NCBI RefSeq assembly: GCF_004364285.1
Contig: NZ_SOBE01000006.1
Span: 62,001-126,000 of the forward strand
Length of the DNA: 64,000 bases
Source: Frigoribacterium sp. PhB116
GTDB taxonomy: Bacteria; Actinomycetota; Actinomycetes; Actinomycetales; Microbacteriaceae
Reading direction: 5' to 3'
In this document: in pieces, positions 8,558 through 17,281 of the stretch
Position numbering within the stretch: position 1 is the stretch's first letter
Layout of the letters: each line of letters opens with the position of its first letter
Notes under the pieces: model-generated
Told to the model about the DNA's origin: nothing
What the model saw: the letters and a program-made list of their open reading frames with translations, nothing else
Database searches by the model: none
Translations under genes and position numbers: made by a program

Positions 8558-9516
8558 AGACTCCCCCTCCAGTAATATCTGCCCTGCACCTCGGCACGAT
8601 GGCCGGTAAATCCAATGCCGTCTTCCTTCTTCGTCAAATAATTCAGGAGGTGTGGAAGGCCAAAGGATGGCGATCCGTCGGCGGGCCTTGCGCTAAGAGT
8701 GTGCACTTTCAGGCTCACTGATCGCGTCCCAAGAAGTGTTTCAAATTGGTGGAGTTCTTGCTCAACCTCTGATCGGACATCTTTATCTAGGGTGTCGGCC
8801 TTGGTGGCAATCACCATGATCTCCGAGCCATCTCTCATGGCGTCAGCTTCGAGCAGACCGCTCACGAGTTGTCGACCGCGAAGAACTTGTAAATCTCGGA
8901 AAGACCGCCGCCCCATTTGCTCACCATCTAGCAAGACGAGGCAAAAATCGACACGTGGAAGGAAGGGTAGATCTTCACGCGCCGGCTGGCCATCGATAAT
9001 TCCTTCAAATATCTCGCCGCGGATGTCGGAAAAGACAAATTCGATTCGACGGTCTTCGGTGGCAAGGGCGAGGTGAAGATGACGCAGATCATCGTCCTGC
9101 GTACGCGCGGTCGTGGCCGTTGAAGATCCTGAGGACGCCCGGGCAGGCCTATGCCGTCGGTCGAACCCTTGAAGGGTGTTAGATCCCGCGTACCTCCAAC
9201 CTGCCACGGGCCCAGCCAAGAACTGCGCAAACAACTCGACCAGAAGCGTTGTCTTTCCGGCGTTGGCCTCACCCGCTACCAGAACCACAACTGATGGAAC
9301 GGAGCCGACGAGGTCGTTCACTTCAGTCATGGACAATCCGTCGCCGCCGCCTATTCGAACGCGCTCAGGAGAGTGCTGGACGGGCCCGTGCTGGTCAGCA
9401 TCGAGATCGAATTCGAGGTCATCGCCAAAACCGTCATCCGAGCCCGAGTCGGCGGCGGGTTCCGGGCCGTACTCTGCAGGTGTTTCGGTCGTCGTGTCAC
9501 GAGGATTAGAAGTCAC
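8554..9516 (-). CDS. P-loop GTPase of the double-GTPase type (first of pair)
   Basis: A 320-residue protein. The first 50 residues are acidic and low complexity, probably disordered. Walker A GEANAGKTT lies at residues 82-90, the G3 motif DIRG at 164-167 within FSDIRGE, and a proper G4 motif TKAD at 238-241 within VIATKADTLD, which makes GTP binding likely. A strand with FCLVLLDGE at 191-199 precedes G4. The tail ends in a YYWRGSL segment. A GTG start at 9516 is used; it has no obvious ribosome-binding site, so a start inside the disordered region cannot be excluded. Unlike its partner, this protein keeps a canonical guanine-specificity motif, so it may be the true switch of the pair. Confidence 0.7.
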   Translation of the reverse strand: MTSNPRDTTTETPAEYGPEPAADSGSDDGFGDDLEFDLDADQHGPVQHSPERVRIGGGDGLSMTEVNDLVGSVPSVVVLVAGEANAGKTTLLVELFAQFLAGPVAGWRYAGSNTLQGFDRRHRPARASSGSSTATTARTQDDDLRHLHLALATEDRRIEFVFSDIRGEIFEGIIDGQPAREDLPFLPRVDFCLVLLDGEQMGRRSFRDLQVLRGRQLVSGLLEADAMRDGSEIMVIATKADTLDKDVRSEVEQELHQFETLLGTRSVSLKVHTLSARPADGSPSFGLPHLLNYLTKKEDGIGFTGHRAEVQGRYYWRGSL

Positions 9517-9561
9517 GAGACAACACCGAACGTCGTCGACCGTGAGCTGAGAACACGCCAG

Positions 9562-10572
9562 TCACGCCAGGACCTGCAACATCGCATGCTCACGAAGGAT
9601 CTGTTCGTCGAGCCCGAGCATGGGTGCATCACGCGCAGCGGCTAGTCCCGAGCTTCGCTCAACAACGGAAGCTGCCACCACCTTGTCGTGAGGATAATCG
9701 CGAACAGCACTAACGAAAGTCGAGAGCGGCAGTAGGTGATGCTCCACCCTCCGTGGAGCCCATCCAGCTTCCACCAGCTCCTCTGCAACCGTGATAAGAA
9801 GAGCGCTCTCTTCCTGATCCAGTCCTCCAACGACCTCCGATAGCACCTCGATTGTGCCTCTTGTTGGCGGAGCGATATGTACAAACTCTGAGACTTCCGT
9901 GACGGCATTGGCAATGCGCGTAAGCACCGGCAGTTCGTGCCAGGGTAGGTCGAGCCTGTTTGGAGTGGGTTTTCTTGCCCACCAAAGGACGTTCACCTCT
10001 TCATCTAGTCGGTCAAGGCGCCCATTCGTGTACGTGATGATCTCCTCAAACCGTCGAGACAACCCACGTATAGCGGTCACCGCGTCTGGCCCGGACAGTT
10101 CTTGCTGCCCAGCCAGCAACTTGCTTGGAGCAGTGCCAAGCGGGGGCAAGGTCGTACGCGACCTCGCTTGAGCGCCCGCACCCAGGACAATCTGTTCCGC
10201 ACTCTGTATGACTTCAGGCATGCCTGAGTCGTAACCGAGATATACCGCTGATTGGCAGGCGAGGGCCGTTAGCACCGCGGTATCTGGTTGTCTCAGCAGC
10301 CCGAAAATGGTTGTGCCAGCCACTACGCGCACAATTTCGGTGCGACGCCCGGAGATCCATGAGCTGTCATGCGTTTGGACGATTGCTTCCACCGACGCAA
10401 ACGCATCCGGGGCCGGCGCACCGAAAGCCACGGCTGCGACATCGAGAGGGGAAATTCTTTCGACGACTTCCAACGCGGCTGAGAGGCGACGCTGGACCTC
10501 GTCCGAACTGACCTCCATCGACACTCTGGAAAGCGACTGAGCCATTTCATCGAGCGTCGGACCGGCAATCAT
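9562..10572 (-). CDS. Helical GTPase-system protein (GASH-like)
   Basis: A 336-residue protein without membrane segments or catalytic motifs. It is almost entirely helix-forming. The N-terminal part contains repeated short helices around LEVVERISPLDVAAVAFG. A conserved-looking helix RRFEEIITYTNGRLDRLDEEVNVLWW near residue 175 and a following PNRLDLPWHELPVLTRIANAV match my memory of the GTPase-associated system helical domain. Its ATG shares one base with the stop of the phosphoesterase gene (TAATG), so translation is coupled. The position directly before the two GTPases suggests an adaptor that links the phosphoesterase to the switch. Family assignment is moderate. Confidence 0.6.
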   Translation of the reverse strand: MIAGPTLDEMAQSLSRVSMEVSSDEVQRRLSAALEVVERISPLDVAAVAFGAPAPDAFASVEAIVQTHDSSWISGRRTEIVRVVAGTTIFGLLRQPDTAVLTALACQSAVYLGYDSGMPEVIQSAEQIVLGAGAQARSRTTLPPLGTAPSKLLAGQQELSGPDAVTAIRGLSRRFEEIITYTNGRLDRLDEEVNVLWWARKPTPNRLDLPWHELPVLTRIANAVTEVSEFVHIAPPTRGTIEVLSEVVGGLDQEESALLITVAEELVEAGWAPRRVEHHLLPLSTFVSAVRDYPHDKVVAASVVERSSGLAAARDAPMLGLDEQILREHAMLQVLA

Positions 10573-11861
10573 TAGAGCTCCTCCTCGAGTCGTTCGATCA
10601 ATTCTTGAGTCCGAATACGTTTAAGCACAATATTCCAAAGCTCACGATCAGGAATAGACAGATCCTCGTCATCGAGCACCTGGAGTCGACGACCAATTTC
10701 TCTTCGGCGAGTTACGGGTAGTTGCAGAAAAGCGACAGCGATGCGGCGGAGGTCCTTGCGCGCCTCACGCGGAAGGATCTCGAGAGGAGCTCCTCCAGAT
10801 TCTTCCACGAGCGGGGAAGCAGCAATAGGGTCTTCGTCAACCTCGCTGTCATCAAAGGTCGGGGGAGGAAGCGCACCACCGGCTGGGTCGTCCGCAACGA
10901 AATACTGCTCGTCGCCGGCGGGGTGGCCTGCGAAGCGGGTGGTTAGTTTGTTCCAGTATCGAGGTTGAACAAGCACGTCGATTCCGCCATCTGCTTTGGC
11001 AAGTGTGAGGACGTTGTAGCAGGCCAAGAAGGGGTCGTGTTCACCGCCAGCTTGTCTTTCTGGAGCGACGGCACCCGCGTTGACATGGACCGTCGCGCCC
11101 ACGCCATCCGGCTGTCGCGAGCTGTACGCATGTTCGTGACCAAAGAGAACGACATGCGCCCGCTTTAGATACGGTGCGATTGCATCCCAGTCTCTGAGCC
11201 AGTCGGGGGGGTGATGCATCATTACTAGGTGTATAAGTTCGGGCTCGCGATCGAGACGCGCTTGATGAGTCCCTACAACTAAATTTAATGTTGCTGGATC
11301 AGCGGTGTCATTGTAGCTTGTGATAGCCGAATTCATTCCCGTTAGACGCAGAACTGTGCCGTCTACCTCGAGGGTGTCATCACTCCACATGGGTGCTTCT
11401 GCAGTTACTGCGCACCCGAAACTGGCCGCGAAGTCATTATAAGCGTCAAGGGGAGCCAGGACCGCAGCAGCGTTCGGATCGCGAGCAAGTCGAGTCTGCA
11501 AGACAAGATCAATGTCCTGCACTTCGCAACTCGACAACGCTTGCCGAAAGTCTTGAGCGATGGGACTCTTTCGAATCACATCCCAGGAGACATCATGGTT
11601 CCCAGGGACAACCCATACATCGCTCGCCCCCAGTCCACCAGCAGCGACGAGTAACTCGTCTATCCACGCGCGTGCGACTCGATACTGTATCGCTTCAGCC
11701 CCGAAGGCTATGTCTCCACCTACCAGAATAGCGTCCAATTTCCCGTTTGCTTCCACGTAAGAAGCAACATCGCGGACAAGTTCCGTTCTCTGGTCGAGAT
11801 CGTCGTCCCAACCGTTATCATTAAAGTGAATGTCACTAACGTGCAAAATCCGGAGTGGCAC
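10572..11861 (-). CDS. Calcineurin-like metallophosphoesterase with C-terminal helical adaptor
   Basis: The 429-residue protein has the full two-metal phosphoesterase signature: DIH at residues 10-12, GGD near 48-50, GNHD at 87-90, then MMHHP and FGHEH. The enzyme could cleave nucleic acid, a cyclic nucleotide or a phosphoester in a signalling molecule; the substrate is unknown. After residue 365 a separate helical domain follows (RIAVAFLQLPVTRRREIGR, LQVLDDEDL and a terminal ELIERLEEEL helix), similar in style to effector-associated adaptor domains. I chose the GTG at 11861 because GAGGGGA precedes it and conserved sequence starts two residues later; the longer reading frame to 11993 begins with unlikely sequence. 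It is the first gene of the island and is likely the effector. Confidence 0.8.
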   Translation of the reverse strand: MPLRILHVSDIHFNDNGWDDDLDQRTELVRDVASYVEANGKLDAILVGGDIAFGAEAIQYRVARAWIDELLVAAGGLGASDVWVVPGNHDVSWDVIRKSPIAQDFRQALSSCEVQDIDLVLQTRLARDPNAAAVLAPLDAYNDFAASFGCAVTAEAPMWSDDTLEVDGTVLRLTGMNSAITSYNDTADPATLNLVVGTHQARLDREPELIHLVMMHHPPDWLRDWDAIAPYLKRAHVVLFGHEHAYSSRQPDGVGATVHVNAGAVAPERQAGGEHDPFLACYNVLTLAKADGGIDVLVQPRYWNKLTTRFAGHPAGDEQYFVADDPAGGALPPPTFDDSEVDEDPIAASPLVEESGGAPLEILPREARKDLRRIAVAFLQLPVTRRREIGRRLQVLDDEDLSIPDRELWNIVLKRIRTQELIERLEEEL

Positions 11862-12081
11862 AGTCTCCCCTCTCAGCCAACTAAGAAGGAGTATGGCATT
11901 AGAGCGAGCAGCACAGGACTTTGGTCTGAGGGATGAGGCGCATGCCGCAACGCAACGGGAGTCTCTGGCAATTCTCTGCGTAGCTCTACCCATTAGCCGC
12001 GACTAGAGGTTGCACTTCGAAGCCGAAGCTCATGGCGCAAGGGACGTCCTAGTGATCGGCGCCCGTTGGGATCCTCGCCGC

Positions 12082-13404
12082 TCACGCCCCGAGGGCGCCG
12101 ATCCGCGCCTGCACCGCCACCGCCGCAGCACCACGCGCCCATGCGCCGAAGTCGGCGTCCCCGGTGAGGACCCGCACCTCCGACGCGTCGGGGTCACGGT
12201 CCGCAGCTATGCCGGCACGCATCTCTGACGCCGCGACCGGGACGTCGACCAGGCCGATGCCCTCACCCGAGAGCACCACGGTGCCGACCATCGTGAGGTT
12301 CGCCACCGCGGCGATCATGCGGCCGAGCGAGCGTCCGGCCGTGCCGACGACCTGCACCGCGACGGCGTTGCCCGCAGCGGCGAGCGCCAGCAGCTCCTCG
12401 TAGCTGACGCGCCGACCGAGGCCGACCGCCGCCGAGGCGCACATGCTCGTCGTCGAGAGCATCGCCGTCGAGCAGCCGCGGTGCCCGTCGGCACAGATCG
12501 GACCGGTCGGGTCGAGGGGGAAGTGCCCGCCGAGCCCGAGACCCGTGTCGGGCGTGATGACCTGTCGCCCGTGGATGACCAGCCCGTAGCCGACACCGGC
12601 CCCCGTCGTCATCACCGCGAAGTCGTCGATCCCCCGCCCGAGGCCGAACCATCGCTCCGCCTCCGTCAACGCCACCACGTCGTTCTCGACGACGACCGGC
12701 AGCCCGAGCCGCCGCGACAGCATCCCGCCGAGGTCCACCTCACGCCACTCGAGGAACGGCGCGCGCAGCACCACCTGCTGCCCGGTCACCTTGCCGCCGA
12801 TGCTCACCCCGACACCCGCCAGCTCGGCGACACCACCGGCGCCAGCGCCAGCGCCAGCGCCAGCGCCAGCGCCAGCGCCAGCCACGCTCGCCTCGGTCGA
12901 TCCGTCACGTGACGGATCAGCCCCAGCAGCAACACCACCCCCGCTGCCGCCGCCGCCAGCAGCAGCAGCAGCAGGCACGCCACCCCCGACAGCGCGACCG
13001 TCACCACCCGACCCGGCGAGCGCCTCCACCACCGCGGCCAGCGCCTCCACCACCTCCTCGGGCGAGTGCCCGGCGAGGTCGGCGACGTGCTCGCCCAGCG
13101 TCTTGGCCCGCAGGTCGGTCAGCACGCCGAGCGCCTGGTCACCGGTCAGCTTGATGCCGACGAAGCGCTGCAGGTCGACGCGCACGTCGAGGGGCTTGGC
13201 GGGGCGGCCGACGGCTCCGGCGAGCTCGACGGCCCCCTCGACGAAGAGGCCACGGTCGAGGAACGGCTTGCTCAGCCTCGTGAGGCTCGCCGGCGACAGG
13301 CCCAGCCGGCGCCCGAGCTCTGCCCGCGCGATCGGCCCGTGGATCAGCACCTCGCGCACCAGCTCGCGCCCGGACTCGCCCAGCACCGGCTCCGTCGTCG
13401 TCAT
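12082..13404 (-). CDS. ROK-family transcriptional regulator
   Basis: The 440-residue protein has an N-terminal winged-helix DNA-binding region (RAELGRRLGLSPASLTRLSK, about residues 25-50) and a C-terminal actin-like ROK kinase fold, with ENDVVALTEAE, a TTGAGVGYGLV phosphate-binding segment, and a zinc-type CADGHRGC motif. Between them, residues about 130-195 form a Gly/Ala-rich insert encoded by seven GCCAGC repeats that is not typical of the family. It is divergent from an alpha-galactosidase gene and probably senses the released sugar to control that cluster. The ATG at 13404 is preceded by the -10-like TATGCT with a 7-nt gap, supporting a leaderless start; an in-frame ATG at 13416 has only a weak GGAAG upstream. 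Confidence 0.85.
   Translation of the reverse strand: MTTTEPVLGESGRELVREVLIHGPIARAELGRRLGLSPASLTRLSKPFLDRGLFVEGAVELAGAVGRPAKPLDVRVDLQRFVGIKLTGDQALGVLTDLRAKTLGEHVADLAGHSPEEVVEALAAVVEALAGSGGDGRAVGGGVPAAAAAGGGGSGGGVAAGADPSRDGSTEASVAGAGAGAGAGAGAGAGGVAELAGVGVSIGGKVTGQQVVLRAPFLEWREVDLGGMLSRRLGLPVVVENDVVALTEAERWFGLGRGIDDFAVMTTGAGVGYGLVIHGRQVITPDTGLGLGGHFPLDPTGPICADGHRGCSTAMLSTTSMCASAAVGLGRRVSYEELLALAAAGNAVAVQVVGTAGRSLGRMIAAVANLTMVGTVVLSGEGIGLVDVPVAASEMRAGIAADRDPDASEVRVLTGDADFGAWARGAAAVAVQARIGALGA
12841..12882. repeat. Seven tandem GCCAGC hexamers inside the ROK gene
   Basis: Seven perfect 6-nt units encode an Ala-Gly dipeptide run on the minus strand. Unit changes would keep the frame, so linker length could vary without inactivating the protein. 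Confidence 0.9.
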
Positions 13405-13411
13405 GCGACCG

Positions 13412-13417
13412 AGCATA
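13412..13417 (-). promoter_or_regulatory. -10 hexamer TATGCT of the ROK gene
   Basis: On the minus strand TATGCT ends 7 nt before the ATG at 13404. No ribosome-binding site stands at the usual distance, so a leaderless mRNA is inferred. Confidence 0.4.
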
Positions 13418-13466
13418 TCTTCCAGCCCGAATGAAAAGGAGGCGCCATCCGGCTTTCCGGGAACAC

Positions 13467-13496
13467 TTGACAGCCCTATTACTTCCGTCGTAGAAC
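13467..13496 (+). promoter_or_regulatory. Promoter of the alpha-galactosidase gene (leaderless)
   Basis: A perfect -35 TTGACA at 13467-13472 and a -10 TAGAAC at 13491-13496 are separated by 18 nt. The -10 ends 6 nt before the ATG at 13503, so the mRNA should start at the start codon. Confidence 0.6.
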
Positions 13497-13502
13497 TAAC
13501 CC

Positions 13503-15827
13503 ATGCAGCGTCGCACCGAAGTCCGCACGACCGAGCTCCATCTCCGCCAGGGAGGCACGAGCGTCGTCCTCGACACCTCCGGCCCCGGCCTCCCCAGCGT
13601 CGTCCACTGGGGCCCCGACCTCGGCGAGCTCAGCGCCGCCGCCCTCGCCGGAGTCGTCCTCGCCTCCCGCGCCCAGCGAACCTCGGGCGCCATCGACGAG
13701 CCCGCCCGCCTCACGCTCCTCCCCCTCGAGTCCGACGGCTGGCAGGGCACCCCCGGCCTCCTCGGCAGCCGTGCCGGCGCCTCCTTCTCACCGGCCTTCA
13801 CCGTCACCGCCCTCGACGTCGCCGAGAACAACGGCGACAGCGACAGCCACGAGGAGGCGCGCAACACCACCGAGACCGGTGTCACCCCAGGCAGCGACAG
13901 CACCCCCGGCAGCACCGGCGTCACGGGCACCTCCGGCACGGTCGTCACCATCACGGCGGCCGACCCCGCCGCCGAACTCGGCATCACCATCACCCTGCGT
14001 CTCGACCCCCACGGCCTGCTGCACCAGCGCCTCCGCCTCACCAACACCGCGGCCGGCTCGACCGGCGACGACGCCCGCGAGCTCGACGCCTCCGCCGCCG
14101 CCGCGCTCGACACCGCCGCCACCTACGAGCTGGGCGAGCTCGCGGCGAGCTTCCCCCTGCCGCACACCGCCGGCGAGGTGCTCGACACCACCGGTCGCCA
14201 CCTCCGCGAGCGCACCCCCCAGCGACACGACCTCACGATCGGCCGCTACGACCGCGAGAGCCGCCGCGGCCGTCCCGGAGCCGACGCCACCCTGCTCGTC
14301 GCGACCGGCACGCCCGGCTTCGGCTTCGAGCGCGGCCTCGTCCACGCCGCCCACCTCGCCTGGAGCGGCAACCACCGCGTCAGCGTCGAGCGCCTCGTCA
14401 CCGGCGCCACCCACACCCGTGTCGCCGAGCTGCTGGCCCCGGGCGAGATCCGGCTCGGGCCGGGCGAGAGCTACGAGACGCCGGAGGCGCTCGGCTCGTG
14501 GGGAGACGGGCTCACCGAGCTCTCGGCACGGTTCCACCGCCTCCTTCGTGCCCGCCCCAACCACCCGGCGACACCGCGTCCCGTGACCCTCAACACGTGG
14601 GAGGCCGTCTACTTCGACCACGACCTCGGCCGCCTCAGCGCCCTCGCCGACGCCGGGGCCCGCGTCGGGATCGAGCGCTTCGTGCTCGACGACGGCTGGT
14701 TCCACGGCCGCCGCGACGACACCACCTCGCTCGGCGACTGGTGGGTCGACGAGACGGTCTGGCCCGACGGGCTCGCGCCGATCATCGACCACGTCACCGA
14801 CCTCGGCATGCAGTTCGGCATCTGGGTCGAGCCCGAGATGGTCAGCCCCGACAGCGAGCTCGCGCGGGCGCACCCCGAGTGGATCCTCGGCCCCGGCGAA
14901 GGGCGCCTGCCGGCCATCGCCCGGCAGCAGCAGGTGCTCGACCTCTCGAACCCCGACGCGTTCGCGTACATCCTCGGCAAGCTCGACGCGCTGCTCACCG
15001 ACCACGACATCGCCTACCTGAAGTGGGACCACAACCGCGACCTGCTGGAGGCGGGCGCCGGCGCCCCGGCACGACCGGCGGTCCACGAGAACGTCGTCGC
15101 GCTCTACCGCCTGCTCGACGAGCTGCGCAGCCGTCACCCCGGCGTCGAGATCGAGAGCTGCGCCTCCGGCGGGGCCCGGGTCGACCTGGGGATCCTCGAC
15201 CACACCGACCGCATCTGGACGAGCGACTGCATCGACCCGATCGAGCGTCTCGTCAACCAGAAGCACACCGGCCTGCTCGTGCCGTCCGAGCTGATGGGCG
15301 CGCACGTCAGCGGGCCCCGCTCGCACTCGACCGGACGCCGCCACGACCTGTCGTTCCGTGCGGGAGTCGCCCTGCCCGGCCACTTCGGCGTCGAGTGGGA
15401 CATCAGCTCGCCCGACGTCGACGACGCCACCCTCGACGAGCTCGCCGCCTGGATCGCGGTGCACAAGGCGCACCGGTCGCTCCTCCACACGGGAGTCGTC
15501 GTCCACGCCGACCTGCCCGACCCCGGCATGGACCTCCGCGGAGTCGTCGCCGCCGACCGCAGCCGCGCGCTCTACACGTTCACGCAGGTCGCGACGAGCG
15601 CCAGCTACCCGGCCGGCCCCGTCACGCTGCCCGGCCTCGACGACGACCGCGAGTACCGCGTCGCCCTCGCGGCGCCGACCGCCACCCTCGGCGGCCCCGG
15701 CCAGTCTCCGCTCGCCTGGGCCCTCGACGGGGTCGTCCTCACCGGCCGCGCCCTCCGTCTCGGCGGCGTGCAGGCCCCGGTCCTCTTCCCCGAGCAGCTC
15801 GTCCTGCTCGAGGCCACCGCCCTCTAG
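13503..15827 (+). CDS. GH36 alpha-galactosidase
   Basis: The 774-residue enzyme hydrolyses terminal alpha-galactosyl units of raffinose-family sugars or melibiose. The GH36 N-terminal beta-sandwich spans about residues 1-340, the TIM barrel follows, and a small beta domain ends the protein. Key motifs are GIWVEPEMVSPDSELARAHP, the nucleophile Asp 509 in YLKWDHNRD, the CASGGARVDLG loop and the acid/base Asp 575 in WTSDCID. An insert rich in Ser, Thr and Gly near residues 110-145 looks like a linker-type expansion. No signal peptide is seen, so it is cytoplasmic and fits import of the intact sugar. The stop is followed 80 nt later by the transport genes. It is divergent from the ROK regulator. 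Confidence 0.93.
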   Translation: MQRRTEVRTTELHLRQGGTSVVLDTSGPGLPSVVHWGPDLGELSAAALAGVVLASRAQRTSGAIDEPARLTLLPLESDGWQGTPGLLGSRAGASFSPAFTVTALDVAENNGDSDSHEEARNTTETGVTPGSDSTPGSTGVTGTSGTVVTITAADPAAELGITITLRLDPHGLLHQRLRLTNTAAGSTGDDARELDASAAAALDTAATYELGELAASFPLPHTAGEVLDTTGRHLRERTPQRHDLTIGRYDRESRRGRPGADATLLVATGTPGFGFERGLVHAAHLAWSGNHRVSVERLVTGATHTRVAELLAPGEIRLGPGESYETPEALGSWGDGLTELSARFHRLLRARPNHPATPRPVTLNTWEAVYFDHDLGRLSALADAGARVGIERFVLDDGWFHGRRDDTTSLGDWWVDETVWPDGLAPIIDHVTDLGMQFGIWVEPEMVSPDSELARAHPEWILGPGEGRLPAIARQQQVLDLSNPDAFAYILGKLDALLTDHDIAYLKWDHNRDLLEAGAGAPARPAVHENVVALYRLLDELRSRHPGVEIESCASGGARVDLGILDHTDRIWTSDCIDPIERLVNQKHTGLLVPSELMGAHVSGPRSHSTGRRHDLSFRAGVALPGHFGVEWDISSPDVDDATLDELAAWIAVHKAHRSLLHTGVVVHADLPDPGMDLRGVVAADRSRALYTFTQVATSASYPAGPVTLPGLDDDREYRVALAAPTATLGGPGQSPLAWALDGVVLTGRALRLGGVQAPVLFPEQLVLLEATAL

Positions 15828-15907
15828 CCCCGCCCCTCAGCACGACCCCGCACCACAGCACGACACCCCGCGGCCTCGGCCGCACCCCCAGCGCAAGGAG
15901 GCGCACA

Positions 15908-17281
15908 GTGAGTCCCCGATCCCACTCCCCCGGTCCGACCAGAGGCGAGCACCACAGGCCGCGCAAGCACCGCGGCCGCCTGGCCGCGGCCGCGCTCGGC
16001 ACCGCCGTCGTCCTCGCCGGGCTCACCGGCTGTGCGCCCGGCAGCGGCCCCGACGCCGACGGCGTCACGACGCTCGACTTCTTCCAGTTCAAGCCGGAGG
16101 CGGTGCAGGACTTCGCCGACATCATCACCGACTTCGAGGCCGAGAACCCCGACATCCGCGTGGTGCAGAACGCCGTGCCCGACGCCGACACGGCGATCCG
16201 CACCCTGCTCGTCAAGAACAAGGTGCCCGACGTGCTGACGCTCAACGTCAGCGGCAACTTCGCCGAGCTGGCGCGGGCGTGCGTCTTCGCCGACCTCAGC
16301 GACGAGCCCTCCGCCGACACGGTCAACCCCGCCGTGCAGGAGATCGTGCAAGACCTGGGCAGCTGTGACCAGAGCAGCGCCGACGGAGGCAGCGGCAGCC
16401 CGGAGGTCAACGCCCTCCCCTTCGCCAACAACGCGTCGGGCATCATCTACAACCCCGACATCTTCGCGGCGCAGGGCGTCGAGGTCCCCACGACGTGGAC
16501 CGAGCTGATCGCCGCCGCCGACACCTTCGAGCAGGCCGGCATCGCGCCGTTCTACTGCACGATGAAGGACGCGTGGACGGCCGGCCCCGCTTTCGTCAAC
16601 CTCGGCGGCGCGCTGATGCCCGACGGCTTCTTCGACGACCTCCGTGCCGAGGGCTCCGACGTGGAAGGCGGCGCCGTGTCGTTCAGCAAGGACTTCGGCC
16701 CCGCCATGGAGAAGCAGACCCAGCTCTTCTCGTACTGCCAGGACGACTTCGCCAGCCGCGACTACAACGCCGGCAACCTCGCCTTCGCGAACGGCGAGTC
16801 GGCGATGTACCTGCAGGGCTCGTACGCGATCCCGGCGATCCGCGCCAACGCGCCCGACGCCTCCATCGGCACCTTCCCCTACCCCGTGACCGAGGACGCG
16901 GACGACCGCATCGCGGTCTCGGGCGTGGACGTCGGCCTCTCGATCGGCCGGGACAGCGACAACAAGGAGGAGGCGCAGCGCTTCGTCGACTACCTCATGT
17001 CGCCCGAGGTGGTGCAGGCCTACTCGGAGTCGCAGTCCACCTTCTCGCCCCTCGTCGACGCCGAGCCCAACACCGACCCTGCCCTCGCGGGGCTCGAGCC
17101 GTACTTCACGAGCGGCCGGATCATCGGCTTCATCGACCACCAGGTGCCCGCGTCGATCCCGCTGGTCAACATGCTGCAGACCCTGGTCATCACCGGCGAC
17201 GTGACTGAGTTCCTCACCGACCTCGACGACGAGTGGAGCAAGGTCGCCGCCCGCACCACCACGCAGAGAGAAGGCAAGTGA
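15908..17281 (+). CDS. Sugar ABC transporter lipoprotein binding protein
   Basis: The 457-residue protein starts at a GTG preceded by AAGGAGG. It has a basic N-region, a hydrophobic stretch and a lipobox LAGLTGC near residue 40, so it is a membrane-anchored lipoprotein. The mature part is an extracellular solute-binding protein of the maltose/raffinose class, with the pattern VTTLDFFQFKPEAVQDFADI early and the usual TWTELIAAADTFEQAGI and FANGESAMYLQGSY motifs. Its stop overlaps the next start by one base. Cargo is probably an alpha-galactoside, judged from neighbours. A much longer reading frame beginning at 12791 in this frame is an artefact of high G+C. Confidence 0.92.
   Translation: MSPRSHSPGPTRGEHHRPRKHRGRLAAAALGTAVVLAGLTGCAPGSGPDADGVTTLDFFQFKPEAVQDFADIITDFEAENPDIRVVQNAVPDADTAIRTLLVKNKVPDVLTLNVSGNFAELARACVFADLSDEPSADTVNPAVQEIVQDLGSCDQSSADGGSGSPEVNALPFANNASGIIYNPDIFAAQGVEVPTTWTELIAAADTFEQAGIAPFYCTMKDAWTAGPAFVNLGGALMPDGFFDDLRAEGSDVEGGAVSFSKDFGPAMEKQTQLFSYCQDDFASRDYNAGNLAFANGESAMYLQGSYAIPAIRANAPDASIGTFPYPVTEDADDRIAVSGVDVGLSIGRDSDNKEEAQRFVDYLMSPEVVQAYSESQSTFSPLVDAEPNTDPALAGLEPYFTSGRIIGFIDHQVPASIPLVNMLQTLVITGDVTEFLTDLDDEWSKVAARTTTQREGK

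Larger units (their letters stand above)
5751..11861 (-). other. Low-G+C genomic island: predicted GTPase-associated conflict system
   Basis: Five minus-strand genes read in the order metallophosphoesterase, helical protein, GTPase, GTPase, GAP1-like protein. Four of the five genes touch or overlap their neighbour (1 nt at 10572, 4 nt at 8554 and 7739); the only gap is 45 nt. Four sample lines I counted inside range from 45 to 67 percent G+C, against well over 70 percent in flanking genes, and codons such as TTA, AGA and ATA are common only here. The set matches families predicted computationally to form NTP-dependent biological conflict systems. No integrase, transposase or clear att site flanks it. 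Confidence 0.7.

Noticed and set aside
5560-12020. Short direct repeat TTGCACTT near both ends of the low-G+C island as an att site
   Set aside because: The left copy is part of the hexamer array, so the 8-bp match to 12010 is likely chance, and no integrase is present.
12791-15907. Very long plus-strand open frame upstream of and continuous with the sugar-binding lipoprotein
   Set aside because: It runs antisense to the ROK gene and out of frame with the alpha-galactosidase. Only the part from the GTG at 15908 has a ribosome-binding site, signal peptide and homology.
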